This document shows positions 46,225 through 58,051 of a stretch of 64,000 bases of DNA, one piece after another. Position 1 is the first letter of the stretch, and every line of letters begins with the position of its first letter. Where the stretch lies: the NCBI GenBank assembly GCA_036971615.1, contig JAYKKR010000036.1:186001-250000 (forward strand), given 5' to 3'. Both the position numbers and the translations under genes were made by a program. The notes beneath the pieces were generated by a model that was not told the DNA's origin, searched no databases, and saw nothing but the letters and a program-made list of their open reading frames with translations. The DNA is from Amyloporia xantha. Taxonomy: Eukaryota > Basidiomycota > Agaricomycetes > Polyporales > Adustoporiaceae.

Positions 46225-49200
46225 AAAGAGGGAAATATGGACCCAAATACAGCCCGCATTCGGCGCCAGCCCGGGGATTTTCCCAAATGCTGAGATTGGA
46301 CCGGGTCGAGATGTCTGAATGGTCCGGGATTTCCTGGGCTGTTTTGGCCCTTTGAACGGGTCGATTCCTGGGCTGGGACAGGGTGGCTGCAGCATCTGCC
46401 TTCTGGCCTCGCATTGCTCCTCCTTGTACAGCCACCCGCATCACAACACGCACAAATTTTGGACTTAGTCGTTTTTGAAGTTGTCTCTCAGGCGTGTGCA
46501 TCCTCGCACATACGTTGTCGCTGTCGCTACTGAAGCTGAAGTATCATTTCTCTATTCTGCTGACCTGATCACAAGCCCGTCTCTGCCCTCCTCCTCTCTT
46601 ATCATGCCCTATTTGATGCTCCCCCATCCTTGTCTCTCGCTGATGATGCTGGCTGTTTTCTCTCGTTGTCTCGTTCATCTCAATTCTGCCGCGCGACGCC
46701 GCACACGTCCTCTTGGACAACATCCAGCATGTATGGCGCTGTATCATCTTTGTCATCAGATATGACCATGTAGCATCATGCGTAGCATCGGGGTCACAAG
46801 GATATACTGGTGTCTCATACGGCGCCGGACATCGGACAAAGCGAATAGCTACCTAATACAATATCTATGTTATGCTGTCATTGTCTATATAATACTTCCT
46901 ATGTACTGTTAATGCTATCGATTCAATGGTTCTATTACCAACTGCAGTGAAATTCCGGTATACGTAGGAATAGTAGTGCAAAAGCCACATAAGGCCCCGA
47001 CATCAGACTGGCCCGTCACTCAGCCGGTGCCTGGGCTGCAACGGCCTGAGAATAGGACGCTGGCGCAGGGCTGTTTTGGCCTCTGCTGCCAGCCCTGAGA
47101 CGGGGCTGTACTCAGGCTATCATGGGCCTGCGGCATGACGGATTCTGCACCAAACACAGGTGCCACCAGCATTCTGCTAAGTTACCGTGAAAACATTAGA
47201 CGAAAAGGGTGGGGATAGTGCCGGGCTCAGGCTGACACCGGGCCTCTGCTCCGCGGCATGAATTTCGTGCCATAACGTTCTCGCCGTCATCAGCAAAACG
47301 ACGCATTGACTTTTCGGACTGAGATGTCTGAATCATGCCTGAAACGTACTGCACGTCTGAAAGCCATCTTAATCACCTGATGCTTTTGGTCGCTTGTGAT
47401 TGAGCAAACCGGTAAGACTCCCAGACATTCTCAGTCCCCAGATGGCGTAACAGGAATAAGTAGTTAATAAGTACAGGCCACCTAGCGTTGCAAAGTCAAT
47501 CGCCGTGGCAACAGTTCACAATGTATATATTTGACTATTATACATTCGGACATTCAGTACCTTAACATGAATAGATAAAAGACATTCTTGCGAGGTTGTG
47601 AGGTAATGGCAAAATATTTCGCAGGGAGTTGATTGATAAGGCTGCTCAGCTTCGATGGGGGCTCAGACGGGAAATCTCTCGTGCCGGCTCAACGAGCGTG
47701 AAATGTCCAAGCCATTGGCACGCGTGACGAGGCGCCGCGCAAACAGCTGCAGGTTGTCTAATTATACAGGGGGTAAAATGGCCCTAAACGAATTGACGAT
47801 GTGACGGTCATGCATTACGAGTTGTAGCACCGCCGCCGCCAGGGCAAGGCGCGGCCAGAGACTTTGGAGACACCTGCAAAGAACTCGGGCCCACTGGGTG
47901 TGGTCTTCAGCATGGTGCGATGTTCAATGAGCACAGCCTCGAGCAGGCCAAACAGGCATGCGAGCACAGCGGAGTATGGAGAGGATTCTCGAAGTATGAC
48001 TTCGAATGCTGTATGTTCTCATTTATAAAGCAAGTCGACACGAGCAGAAATGAGTGCGCTACAGATGTTCGAGTTTCGCAGTCGGCGAGTCGCAGCCTTG
48101 GAAAAAAAGCCACAAGCCAAAATTTGTACATATTTGGCCGCCGCGCCTTGCTCTGGACATTTTTCTTGCGCACGTTCCTCTTCGTTTCTTCCCATTACCC
48201 TAACGCCTCCCGGCTCTGCCAGTCCCAGCACCGCAACTCAAGAACAACACGGCGGCGTTGCGCGCCGCCGGCACTTGCGTTCGCAAGCCTACATGGAAGG
48301 GAGCGCAGAGCAACTCGGATCCACTCAGGATCCGAGCGTTCTTCGCGCAATTCAATGTCGAGCAAGCAGTCGGACACAACACGGCCACCGTCAACTCGGG
48401 TGTGGATATGAGTAGCAGCGCATCTAAAGGTATGACACAGCTGACTGTGCTTATCACCCGCCGTGATTGCGAGACTGACAGGGGGCCTCGAGTGCGAACA
48501 CGACAGGTGCGGCCCCCAAACGCACGCCGTCTGAAGCCTGGCCCCGGTCCGTTTCGCCATCCAGTGAAAGTTCAAATCTCGAGTGGAGGACCTGTCGGAC
48601 AGCCAGCGCGCGGTCGGCCCAGAGCTGTTCGCAGGTGTGGACGTCATGGTGATGTATGCGCGCGCGCGGTGACGGAATGCATGCTGACGGTCGTTCTGCG
48701 CACTGCGGACGAGGCGATCAGCCATTGGATAGAGCAGCTGAGCTGCGGTGAGTGACTTTTCTTTCCGTCACACTCTCCCCGCTAACAATTATTTGCACAC
48801 CGCCAGCATTTGCAGTCCACAATGTCACCACCAGTTTTTCCTTCAGTTATCTGGTTTGAGTAGGCATTGTCATGCACACTATACGTTCAATAGAGGCTTA
48901 ATCTTACTTTAATGTATATAATGTTCTTACGGGCTGGAAAATAATATTGTTCTTTTATATCCTTATCCATGTCTGGTGGTGTGCCTGAGAACAATCTGAA
49001 TTGTGCCTGTGTGGGTCTGTCCACCATCTTATTACACCTTTATACAGCCTTAGGGCATCTGAAATAAGTATCCAAAATCTTAATTCAGCAGGTCCCATCT
49101 AGGTAAGACCTGCTCTACTTATGCCTTTGTGTCTGAAACGGCCTGAACCAGACGTCTCAGACCGTTCAGACGACTCGATGATTTGCTGATGGTGTAAACA

Positions 49201-50269
49201 GCAGTGTAGACTTATCGAATACAGATATACAGATACCGGACGATATACATATCCAAACAAGGTGTTTGTCAGGGAAACACCTGAGTACCAACTCAGCATA
49301 ACGAGAGCCTCTGGATTGATACTACTGCTTGTGTCTCTAATTGAAAGAGCCACGTTGCATGTCAATGACAGTTATCGACTGGGTGGCACCACAACAATGT
49401 CTCTGAAGAAAGCGTAATAAGGGATCGTAACATACCTCTCTATACTTAGAGTGTCTGCGGCTCCCTTGACAACCTGGGTCACAACACACATTTAGATCCA
49501 CAGCCGCTCACTGGAGCAGGCCCGGGAGGTCGTGACATGTAATAATGACCGACGCAAGAAAGTGCTCGTAACCGCTTATCAAGAGGCCAAGGCCTAGGGA
49601 GTGTTGTCAGTGACTCGGAGAAGAAAGCAGATATATTTATGTAAGTTGTCGGCATGAAAGCACCGCCGTTCGGAACCGTGGAGTAGTGTGATGACTCTCA
49701 AAAAGGCAGGTATTGTTAGCACGCGACAACTTGAAGGATACACACCCACCCACAACCATTTGATTTCGATATTCCCGCTCTCTGAAAATGCACAATTTAC
49801 AGTCTGCATATGAGACTCGATTGTATTAATACTTAGTACATCATACTAACATTGGTCAACTTCTTCCCATGAGCGATTTCAGAAACGAATTCTGGTAACC
49901 TGCGTGTCTAAGATCGCAACACTGAGGGAAAGCTACGGCGAGAGCTATGTGGTTCTCGGATATTACTGAGACAATTATGAAACGTCTCTGATGCTGCGTG
50001 ACAGCTACCAATTTCTGTTGCAGACTTCTGAACGTCCTGAAATGGCTCTTTCACGACGAGTAAATTCTCAGTCTTGATAGGTGATCCATAAAAAGGCAAA
50101 CGCATTTATGTCGATGTAACTAGAGAAATCAAGTTCTCAACATGCCTGCGCTCATGCTTGAGATAATAATCACATACATCAGCACTAATATAACGAATTA
50201 CCCCGACCGCCCCACAAGCAGCGACTTACTCTCCGCGTTATACAGACGGACAACATCAAGGAGTGAGCC
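46225..50269. other. Gene-poor region with repeats and a GC-rich ORF block
   Basis: About 4 kb. Holds the second 24-bp repeat and, at about 48050-48755, a GC-rich block open in several frames on both strands (176 codons minus at 48195-48725; 165 codons plus at 48258-48755). A possible GTATGA...ACAG intron near 48430-48480 joins plus-strand frames, but the frame then breaks. It may be a degenerate or fast-evolving gene. No family recognised. 48756-50269 shows nothing coding. Confidence 0.35.
47190..47213 (+). repeat. 24-bp direct repeat, copy 2
   Basis: Second copy of the 24-mer at 46201-46224. It is followed about 131 bp later by GAGATGTCTGAAT, matching the order seen at copy 1. The text GGGCTGTTTTGGCC also occurs near both copies. 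Confidence 0.7.
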
Positions 50270-51988
50270 TCAATTCAGCTCCTTAATCCGCTCATGATTG
50301 ATCCTAGCCTGTTCAGGGGGACTATGAACTGCTTGACTAGTCCCTGATACGTCGCGCGAGTTGATCGTGATATCCTCTTGAATGATGGTTTCAGCACGAG
50401 CATCAAGCTCGTCGCATAGCGCACGCAGCAGGATAACAGGGACGCCCAAAACATGCGCTGCGTAGAACATAAGCTTGTGTGTGATGTGATTTGTCTTGGT
50501 TGAGCTCGCATTCGAAGTTGGTCCTGGTTTTGAAGAATTAGAAGGTGGGGAGCGTGACGTGTCACTGAAGAATTTCGAGAGGTCCGACAGAACGCGAAGA
50601 GCATTCGCGCTTGGATGATTTTCTAAGTCCGAGTATGCCTGGTCTTGTCTTAGATCAGGACTCTCACCGGAGGGAGACGAGGTGGGAGAAATTTCTGTGA
50701 CTGCCGAAGGCTGGAGTAGCCTCGCGGCGTCATGCAAGAGGATAGAGAAGAATGGCCTTGTCATGTTGTCCTATTAATGTGGCGAAACATCGTCATGACA
50801 TGTAAAGTAGGAGGAACATGTCAGCCACCGCCGGTTGCCAGATAGATGACAACTGCTTACCGGCTCGAAGCGCGACCAAAGGTCGGTCACAACACTCGAT
50901 AAGTTCGAGTGGATCGCCTTCGACTTGCGGTCCGTGAGGAATGGGATGAGTTGTGTGACGACTGTGCCCGCCTCTTCATGGTCTGAATCTTCCGGCGAAA
51001 GAGTAGAGAGGGGTGATGTTGCAAAGTAGCGTGTGAGGTAGGAATATACTATGCTTTGTGAAAGTAGGATTTAGGACCTAGTATCACAGCCAATGGAGAG
51101 CGTAACATACCAAATGGCACACAAGTTGTATAGGAGTAGAGGTCTCTTCCCTGCTACAGGTGTCATTTCCACCATTGACGCGGAGATCGCCATAATATTC
51201 GGCTTAACGCCGAACCTTTTGTCCTTGATACTGCTCGCTGGCTGCGGTATAAGCTCTCCAGCTGCATCTAGTTGCGCGTGCGATTCCCACCAAGGCTCTA
51301 TTCGCGCCCTTTCAAGCTCTTCACTCGCCAGCAGCTGCTGTGCGAGGTCACTCTTTGGATCCCCAAGAGCCTTTAGGAATTCGTCTCGCTCTTCAGGCGT
51401 TAGCGCACCCCATAACTCGTCATAAGATGCGGAATCTGCCGATTCATGTTCATACGACATTACAAGGCGAAGGACATGAGACCTACCGATATCAAGACCA
51501 CCAATTCTTCGTGCTAAGTCCATATCGGCTGCGTCATCGTCGTCATCTGCAGGGTCCGATTCTAGAATGTCATCATCCATCGCTCCTTCCTCGAAATGTT
51601 TGAGCAGCTCTAGCATCTTGTGCCTCTCTTCTGCTGTCTTCGAGGACTCGCTACGCACGTCAGATTCAATCTCCTTGCGGTAAAATACCTCGGAACAGTT
51701 ATTGTGGGACTAAAACATCTCTTTGTTAGATTATTAGATGGTCACTACTGACGATCATCTGGACTGCGTACCTCAGAACGGAAGCATGTTAACGAGCAAT
51801 AGGGAATGTTGCACTGAGGGCATGTGTATCTCGAGAACTGTCTCCGGCAGCTTTCAATGAGTCGTAAATCAATCCCAAGTCTGTACCGTACATTATAATG
51901 CTCACATTGCACAGGGTATAGTGCTGACAGCCTCAGTCGCCTGCGCTGACTTCATTGAAATCTGCACAGGCTCTGGATTTGCCGCCAT
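50270..51988 (-). CDS. HIT-type zinc finger protein, ZNHIT2-like
   Basis: About 460 residues in six exons. Starts MAANPEPVQISMKSAQATEA; the zf-HIT follows across three exons: PCAICRRQFSRYTCPQCNIP, YCSLTCFRSE, SHNNCSEVFYRKEIESDV, with paired Cys and the His-Cys end typical of HIT fingers. Then ERHKMLELLKHFEEGAMDDD, an acidic stretch, YDELWGALTPEERDEFLKAL and RIEPWWESHAQLD, which are in the positions expected for ZNHIT2. The C-terminal region is mostly helical and ends with ARINHERIKELN. ZNHIT2 links the R2TP/Hsp90 co-chaperone system to assembly of snRNPs and related complexes. It is divergent from the Dbp9 gene, 255 bp apart. Confidence 0.8.
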
Positions 51989-52243
51989 ATCGTGGTTCTG
52001 GTTGAGACCTGGTGCGCGAAAGTTCAATGTAGGTTTTTATGGAGCTCCAGGCTATCCGGAATGATAGTGGTTGTGAATCAGGCGGATGTCTCTGCAGAAG
52101 GAAAGTCCGGCTCGAGGAGCTCGACGCGTTAGTCACGTGAAAGCACAAAAAATGGTAGGCGCCCAGATCATACCTACTGGGATTTGACTGGGATTCCTGT
52201 TCGCATCCTTGGTAGCCCCTCCCTCCTTGTTTTACTAGGCACT
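51989..52243. promoter_or_regulatory. Divergent promoter of ZNHIT2-like and Dbp9 genes, with TCACGTG box
   Basis: 255 bp between the two start codons. TCACGTG occurs (CACGTG at 52134-52139), as in the 12.2-kb interval. Both genes serve RNP or ribosome assembly, so co-regulation is plausible. Role inferred from position only. Confidence 0.45.
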
Positions 52244-54910
52244 ATGCCTGACGCACGTCTGGTCGATACAAAGTCATCTTTTACTTCATTCTCGCATATC
52301 CTTGATGCACGTCTCCTCAGGGCTCTTGCGGACATGGGTTTTGCACGACCAACTCTAGTCCAGACTAAGGCAATACCTCTTGCTCTGGAGAACAGGGACA
52401 TCCTCGCTCGGGCACGCACAGGAAGCGGAAAGACGGCTGCATATTGCATACCTGTTGTACAGAAGATCCTCAATGCTAAAGCTGTGGGTATGCGTTGATG
52501 TACTTTTTTCTCGCTCGACTGCAAGGCATGGAAACTGTGAGGTCGTCCTAGATGTTTGGCTGCCTAGACCTCGGTCAGATACCTATGCTCAGTGAAGGAG
52601 ATTAATGATCCTTTGCAAATCTGGACAACAGATGGACACCACTCAGCAATGGTATTTGACCGGCCGATGGGCTCACGGTTATGCTCTGCATCAACTGACT
52701 GCTTTCATCGGATGTCTTAGCTACATTTTTCCGTTACAGAATAGGACCGCTTGCCTTCTCCCTCCTGTATCTAGGCTCATGCACTGGAATATAGCGTTGA
52801 CCCAGACAATTCTTTTATTAGAGCATCTCCCCGGATGGACCCTCGAGACAAATCACACGCGCTCTGATCCTCGTTCCGACCCGCGAATTATCAGAACAAG
52901 TCTCGTCCCACCTGACTAGACTATTGGCCTACTGCGAAAATGCAGTCACTATCGCAAACGTTTCTGCTGGAACATCAAGCCAATTGCAGAGGTATGTGTC
53001 CTTCCTCTTGGGCTTGAAGCGAGATGGCTGTACCTACTATTGCTGAACAGGACTCTCTTGACTGATCTCCCTGATATCGTGGTCGCTACGCCTTCTCGTA
53101 CATTGAGTCTACTCCAGTCGAAGGTACGGCTCCGCATAATTCGCTAAGAGCATGCATATTCTAATGCCGAAGGATTTATAGACATTATCTCTGGAATCGC
53201 TCGACACTCTCGTAATTGATGAGGCGGATCTCATTTTATCTTACGGACATGACGAAGATGTCCGCCAAATTTTCAGCGGGGGATTTCTTCCGAAGGTCTT
53301 CCAGTCGTTCCTGATGAGTGCAACTATGACAGAGGATGTCGAGGCATTGAAAGGTCTTGCACTGCGCAGTCCCGTGAGTCCTGTATCATCCCCCTGTTGG
53401 AAGGTTTAGTGTTTATGCCTATGTAGGCAATATTGAAGTTAGAGGAAGATGAGGACGAAGCGGCTAATTTGAGCCAGTATTCTGTTCGGTGTGTGATACT
53501 TGAGTTGCGTCTCATTGCCATCATTCTTATACTGTTCTTGCAGCTGCTCTGAAGTGGACAAATTCCTTCTCACTTATGTCATCCTCAAGCTGAAGTTGAT
53601 CAAAGGCAAATGTATTCTTTTCGTGAACGACGTGGACCGTTGTTACCGCTTGAAGCTCTTCCTCGAGCAGTTTTCAATCAAAAGCTGCGTCTTAAACTCG
53701 GAACTACCGCTCAACTCGAGGTATGTATTCATTATGATAATCGCAACAACCGGGGCTGATTAATTTCTAGGTATCACACAGTGCAGGAGTTCAATAAGGG
53801 CGTGTACGACTACATCATTGCATCTGACGAGAGCGCAGGGCGCGCTGAGCATGATCCCGAAGATGAAGACGAAGAAAACCAGCAAGAAGACGTAGAGGTA
53901 GAGGAAGAGTGTAAGAATAAATCCAGAGGCCAAGCTCAGATACTAATCCCTATGTTCACAGTCACCACCACGCAACGGGAAGCTCCTACAGAAGAAGCCA
54001 CTGCATCTGATCATGAAAGCCCTTCTCAACCCTCCCTCAAACGCAAAAGACGCGCAGTATCCCCTGCTCCAGAACCAGGCCCGTCCAATACCCATCCAAA
54101 ATCTATCAAGCGGAAACATAAAAAACGCAACACGGATGCCGAGTACGGTGTCTCGCGTGGAGTAGACTTTGTTGACGTCTCTTGCGTGATCAACTTCGAC
54201 CTGCCATCGTCGGCGAGGGCGTATACCCATCGTGTGGGGCGCACCGCGCGTGCAGGGCGCTCGGGTATGGCGCTCTCGTTCGTTGTTCCAAGCGAACAGT
54301 GGGGCAAAAACAAGGTCGTTGGATGTGTGGAGAGCGCAAAGGCTGACGAGAAGGTATTTGGCCGGATTGAACGCGAGCAGGCGGCAAGGGGGAGCCAGAT
54401 CAAAGAGTACAAATTTGACATGAAACAAGTCGAAGCGTTTAGGTATCGGATGGAGGACGCGCTGAGGGCGGTGACAAGGAGTGCGATCAAGGAAGCTAGG
54501 ATCAAGGAACTCAAGGCGGAGATTCTGAATTCAGATAAGTTGAAGGTGCGGGCGGATTCTTGTCACTGCTTTTATTGAAGCTGACCCATGTGCCTTCGTA
54601 GGCTCACTTCGAAGACAATCCGCATGACTTGGAGTACTTGCGTCATGATAAGCCGCTGCATCCCACAAGAGTCCAGCCGCATATGAAACACATACCAAAA
54701 TACCTCCTGCCCCGCATCACTCCGGTTTCGGGAGCCGAGGCAGGCTCCGAAGTTCAGGCCACCAACACCAGTGGAGATGTCAGCTTTGTGCCTTTCAACA
54801 AAAATGGTGCTCGTGGCCGCGGTCGGGGTCGTGGAAGGGGACGAGGCGGGCGAGGTGGAGCGGGAGGAAGGGGCAAAAAGTCAGATCCTCTCAGGAAGTT
54901 TGGTCGTTAA
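52244..54910 (+). CDS. DBP9: DEAD-box RNA helicase Dbp9 (DDX56-like)
   Basis: Eight or more exons. All DEAD-box motifs are present: Q motif [15 protein letters not shown], motif [12 protein letters not shown], Ia [63 protein letters not shown] and [16 protein letters not shown]. The helicase C domain is split by a long acidic and Lys-rich insert (about 100 residues) between [12 protein letters not shown] and [20 protein letters not shown]; this insert is typical of Dbp9. The tail is [15 protein letters not shown] 338-bp intron (52484-52821, GTGGGT...ATTAG) is much longer than its neighbours. Dbp9 works in the nucleolus in 60S subunit assembly. Confidence 0.93.
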
Positions 54911-55093
54911 GGCATCTATTGTGTCAATTGGATATTCATTGGAGATGACGAGTGTCGTCTCATCGAAATCTCGGAGACAACACAGAACGGAGCAGCAAAT
55001 AGATCAGGATACATCGGTGCCAATACGACTGTCCACGGTGAGTACAGTAGATTCTACAATGTACGGATGGGTGGGTGCTACACAATCAATAAG

Positions 55094-57756
55094 TTAGTGC
55101 TGGGCCTTGACCTGGCCTAGACGTATCTCTACACTCGCAATGTCTTTCAGTAGGAGTTCGTGCCTCCTTTCCAGGTCGTCGAGCATGTGGTATGATAGGC
55201 TGTTGCTCGGGGTGTACTTGAGTCCATGGTTCTCCAGCTCCTCTAACGGTTCACGCATCAGGGCCGCGACAGGAGGTGACTGAGGCCTCTTCGCCTCCTC
55301 ATTGCTGCGCATGCTCGACTGGCCGGCTCGTAGGAAGTGGAAGCTAGAAACTGTGGGTGTTTGACTTCTCCTCGACAGCATCGACATCGCAGATCCTGGC
55401 CGGGGGCTGGGGCTGGGGCTTGGCGGTACATCCGTGTCCACACTAGAGAAACTTCCATCCGGCACAAGGAGCTCTTGTGAATGCAGATGGCTGCCTGTGG
55501 ATGCGGACAAGATCGAGGTGCCTAACGTGACGTCTGACTGCGAAGCGGTAGCAGACTCGAGTTTGTATGATGTACCATCTCCGGCGCCCATAACGACCAC
55601 AGAAGTATCAAAACGGAGTTCCTTCAAGGCAGACGAGCGGCTGAACGACGTAAGTATACGCGGTTTTCGCCCGCTCTCGAGCACCTTTTTGCGCGCACTC
55701 ATTCCGACACAATCGACGAGCTGCTTCATCGCCTCTCGATCCGATACCGCCCGACGTGGCGCAGTCCGTCGGATGGTGCTCGCGCGAGGTAAAGTCTGAT
55801 GTGGCGTCAACATGCTGGGACGAACAGGCGTTGCGAAGGGATATCGCTGTAAGCCTGGCGTGCCTTGCACTGGACTAGAAGCTACTCGTGGGAAGGGTGT
55901 CGATGGAACAGACAGGCGATGAAGAGGACGGGGAGTATCGATCTCTCCATGCCTTGGAGATATCGACTTCGTTGGCTTAGAGAAGGCATCCTTAGGTGGT
56001 CCCCAGGAGAACCCTATAAACGAGGCTACTGGTAAGTCGCGTAGGATCGACCGGCTGGCCGTCTGGGACGGTGTCACCTGGCGCAAGGATCCACCCTGAG
56101 TGGATAGCGGTGAAGACTGGAACAAAGCAGAGAAGGCGAAAGGGCGAGATTCAGATATCTCTTGTGGAGAGTGTGAGCTCGCTTGGGGTATTTCTGACGG
56201 TCCAACAGGGGTTGAGTACGTAAATTGAGGAAGATGTAGATCGGAAGGCCCCTGCTCTAAAACCGACAACGCGATGTGATCCATACTATATTGGTCAGAT
56301 TGTAGTAAAGTGACGATGTTATCCATACCTTCATGTAGACTAGACCAACGTGTCTGTTCGAAGAATGGGTGTTCCCTAATTTCATTGGTGCTGCCACGTC
56401 CCAGACGCAGCTCTGCACTCGTTAGTAATCTGTGACCCATGCAAAACGCTGATTTTAGTGACGTGAGGGAGACATTATATCCGCTTACCTGCGTAAAAGA
56501 TCCTCAAGATGAATGGAAACAGAGACTGACTTGTCAAATCGAAGACTCCTCTATGGTCAATCACAGTATAAGAATCAGCCTATGTTGATCAAAGGAATGT
56601 GCATACGTAGTGGTCTGTGATCTTGACGTATGTTTTCCGTATGTCCTTAGCGAAGAAAGGCGCAATACCGTATGTCATCTCGTACAACATAGCACCCAAA
56701 CTCCACCAGTCGGTCTCACGGCCGTATCCTCCACTATCGCCCTTCGGCAATGACGATTCACCATCATCCGACATTTCCAGCGCGACAAGTGCCTCTTCAT
56801 GCGCTTGTAAAATCTCCGGAGAGATATAGTCACACGTGCCACAAGGAACAAGACAGTGCTGCCTCGGGACCCGCTGACTGCCATCAGGCGCAGGTGGAAG
56901 AAGGGGCGCCGCAGATCCGAAGTCAATGAGAAGAAGATGAGAGCTTGGAGTAAGAACAAAATTGTGGGGTTTTATGTCCCTAGTGTCGTAATAGCTGAGG
57001 TGCGGCTAGGCATATTATAGAGGAAGGGTGCCTCACCGATGCACAAAGCCTTGCGAGTGACACCAATGGATCGCACAGACCATTTGCGGGGCCCACCACT
57101 TGAGGTCAGACTCGGGTATCCGCCCATTATGGGGACTGGATTCTACGACATCCCATAACGTTCCGCCCTCGGCATAGTCCATCACAAGATTGAGATGAGT
57201 CGGTGTTTGGAATGCGCAAAGTAAATGCGGTGCCCATTTCGTGTTAGTCTTGCGAGCTCGCAACAGAATGTCCCGCTCCAACTGAGGAAAACATTGCTGT
57301 AAAGGAAATATTAGTTGCCTTATATAGCACAAACCAAGGAGCGACATGCATCATGAGTCTTGAGAGCGAATCGCTTTTCCGTCGACTTACGGACGTACAC
57401 GCAGCCATCGAGCTTGCATGTTACTACATCGATCTGTGGAATGTTACTACATCATAGATTTGCTATCGAACACGGGGGTTACTCACCACACCATACTGGC
57501 CATACTCCAGTGTACCCACCACGTCTAAATCCTTGTCGCAGAATCGGAGGGCATCTATCTGAGCGGTCTTCGCTGAAGCAGATTAGAGCTTAACGTCATG
57601 CAGAGCCCGGATACGTAAGACAACACGAACAAGTCTTTCCAATAACACTTTGACCGTGAAGAATCCGGTCGAGCGCAAGAGCCTCACCGTCTTCGTCGCC
57701 ATCGTCATTCAGTAGTGCACCCAGGCGGGTTTTGCGTTTCTGCCATGATAGAGACA
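55094..57756 (-). CDS. AGC-family (ROCK/MRCK/DMPK-type) Ser/Thr protein kinase
   Basis: About 790 residues. Starts MSLSWQKRKTRLGALLNDDG. The kinase domain runs over several exons: VGTLEYGQYGV, KRFALKTHD (VAIK-type Lys), CFPQLERDILLRAR, NLVMDYAEGGTLWDVVE, HRDIKPHNFVL across an intron, LLIDFGSAAPLL (DFG), CGTCDYISPEIL and TDWWSLGAMLYEMTYGIAPF. HRD, DFG and APE-like residues are intact. IREHPFFEQTRWSSLHEG is the usual end of an AGC domain. The long C-terminal part is Ser/Pro-rich with no known domain and ends in a short coiled coil (LERRHELLLKDIASVEIRL). Related kinases control actin and cell polarity, but the exact fungal orthologue is uncertain. CACGTG lies 112 bp upstream of the start. Confidence 0.85.
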
Positions 57757-57867
57757 TTCAAAAGTCATGGAGAATATAAGATATACAGAGGTGAGACTAG
57801 GATTATACTGAACCTGACTCAAGTAGACCGACAAGGTCGAATTCACGACGAAACAACAAAACGCGAT

Positions 57868-57873
57868 CACGTG
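57868..57873. promoter_or_regulatory. CACGTG box upstream of AGC kinase gene
   Basis: TCACGTG lies 112 bp upstream of the kinase start codon, in the interval shared with the 3' end of an S12 hydrolase. Third TCACGTG found in a promoter interval in this window. Function inferred from position. Confidence 0.3.
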
Positions 57874-58051
57874 GCTAACCTGGCCGGCGCGTGTGACCTT
57901 GTAGGGTGGACTGGTACACAAGTAACACAACGACCTTCATTGCGATGCGAAATGCTATCGCCTGTACACGCGTCAGACAGCCTGATATATCCCCATACAG
58001 TACATGTTACAGAATACAAGATAGAACCCGCTCATGATGGTGTTACCACAT

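Noticed and set aside
46172..46501. Minus-strand ORF of 109 codons
   Set aside because: Composition is Pro/Arg-rich, it overlaps the repeat region and has no splice partners or motif. Taken as chance.
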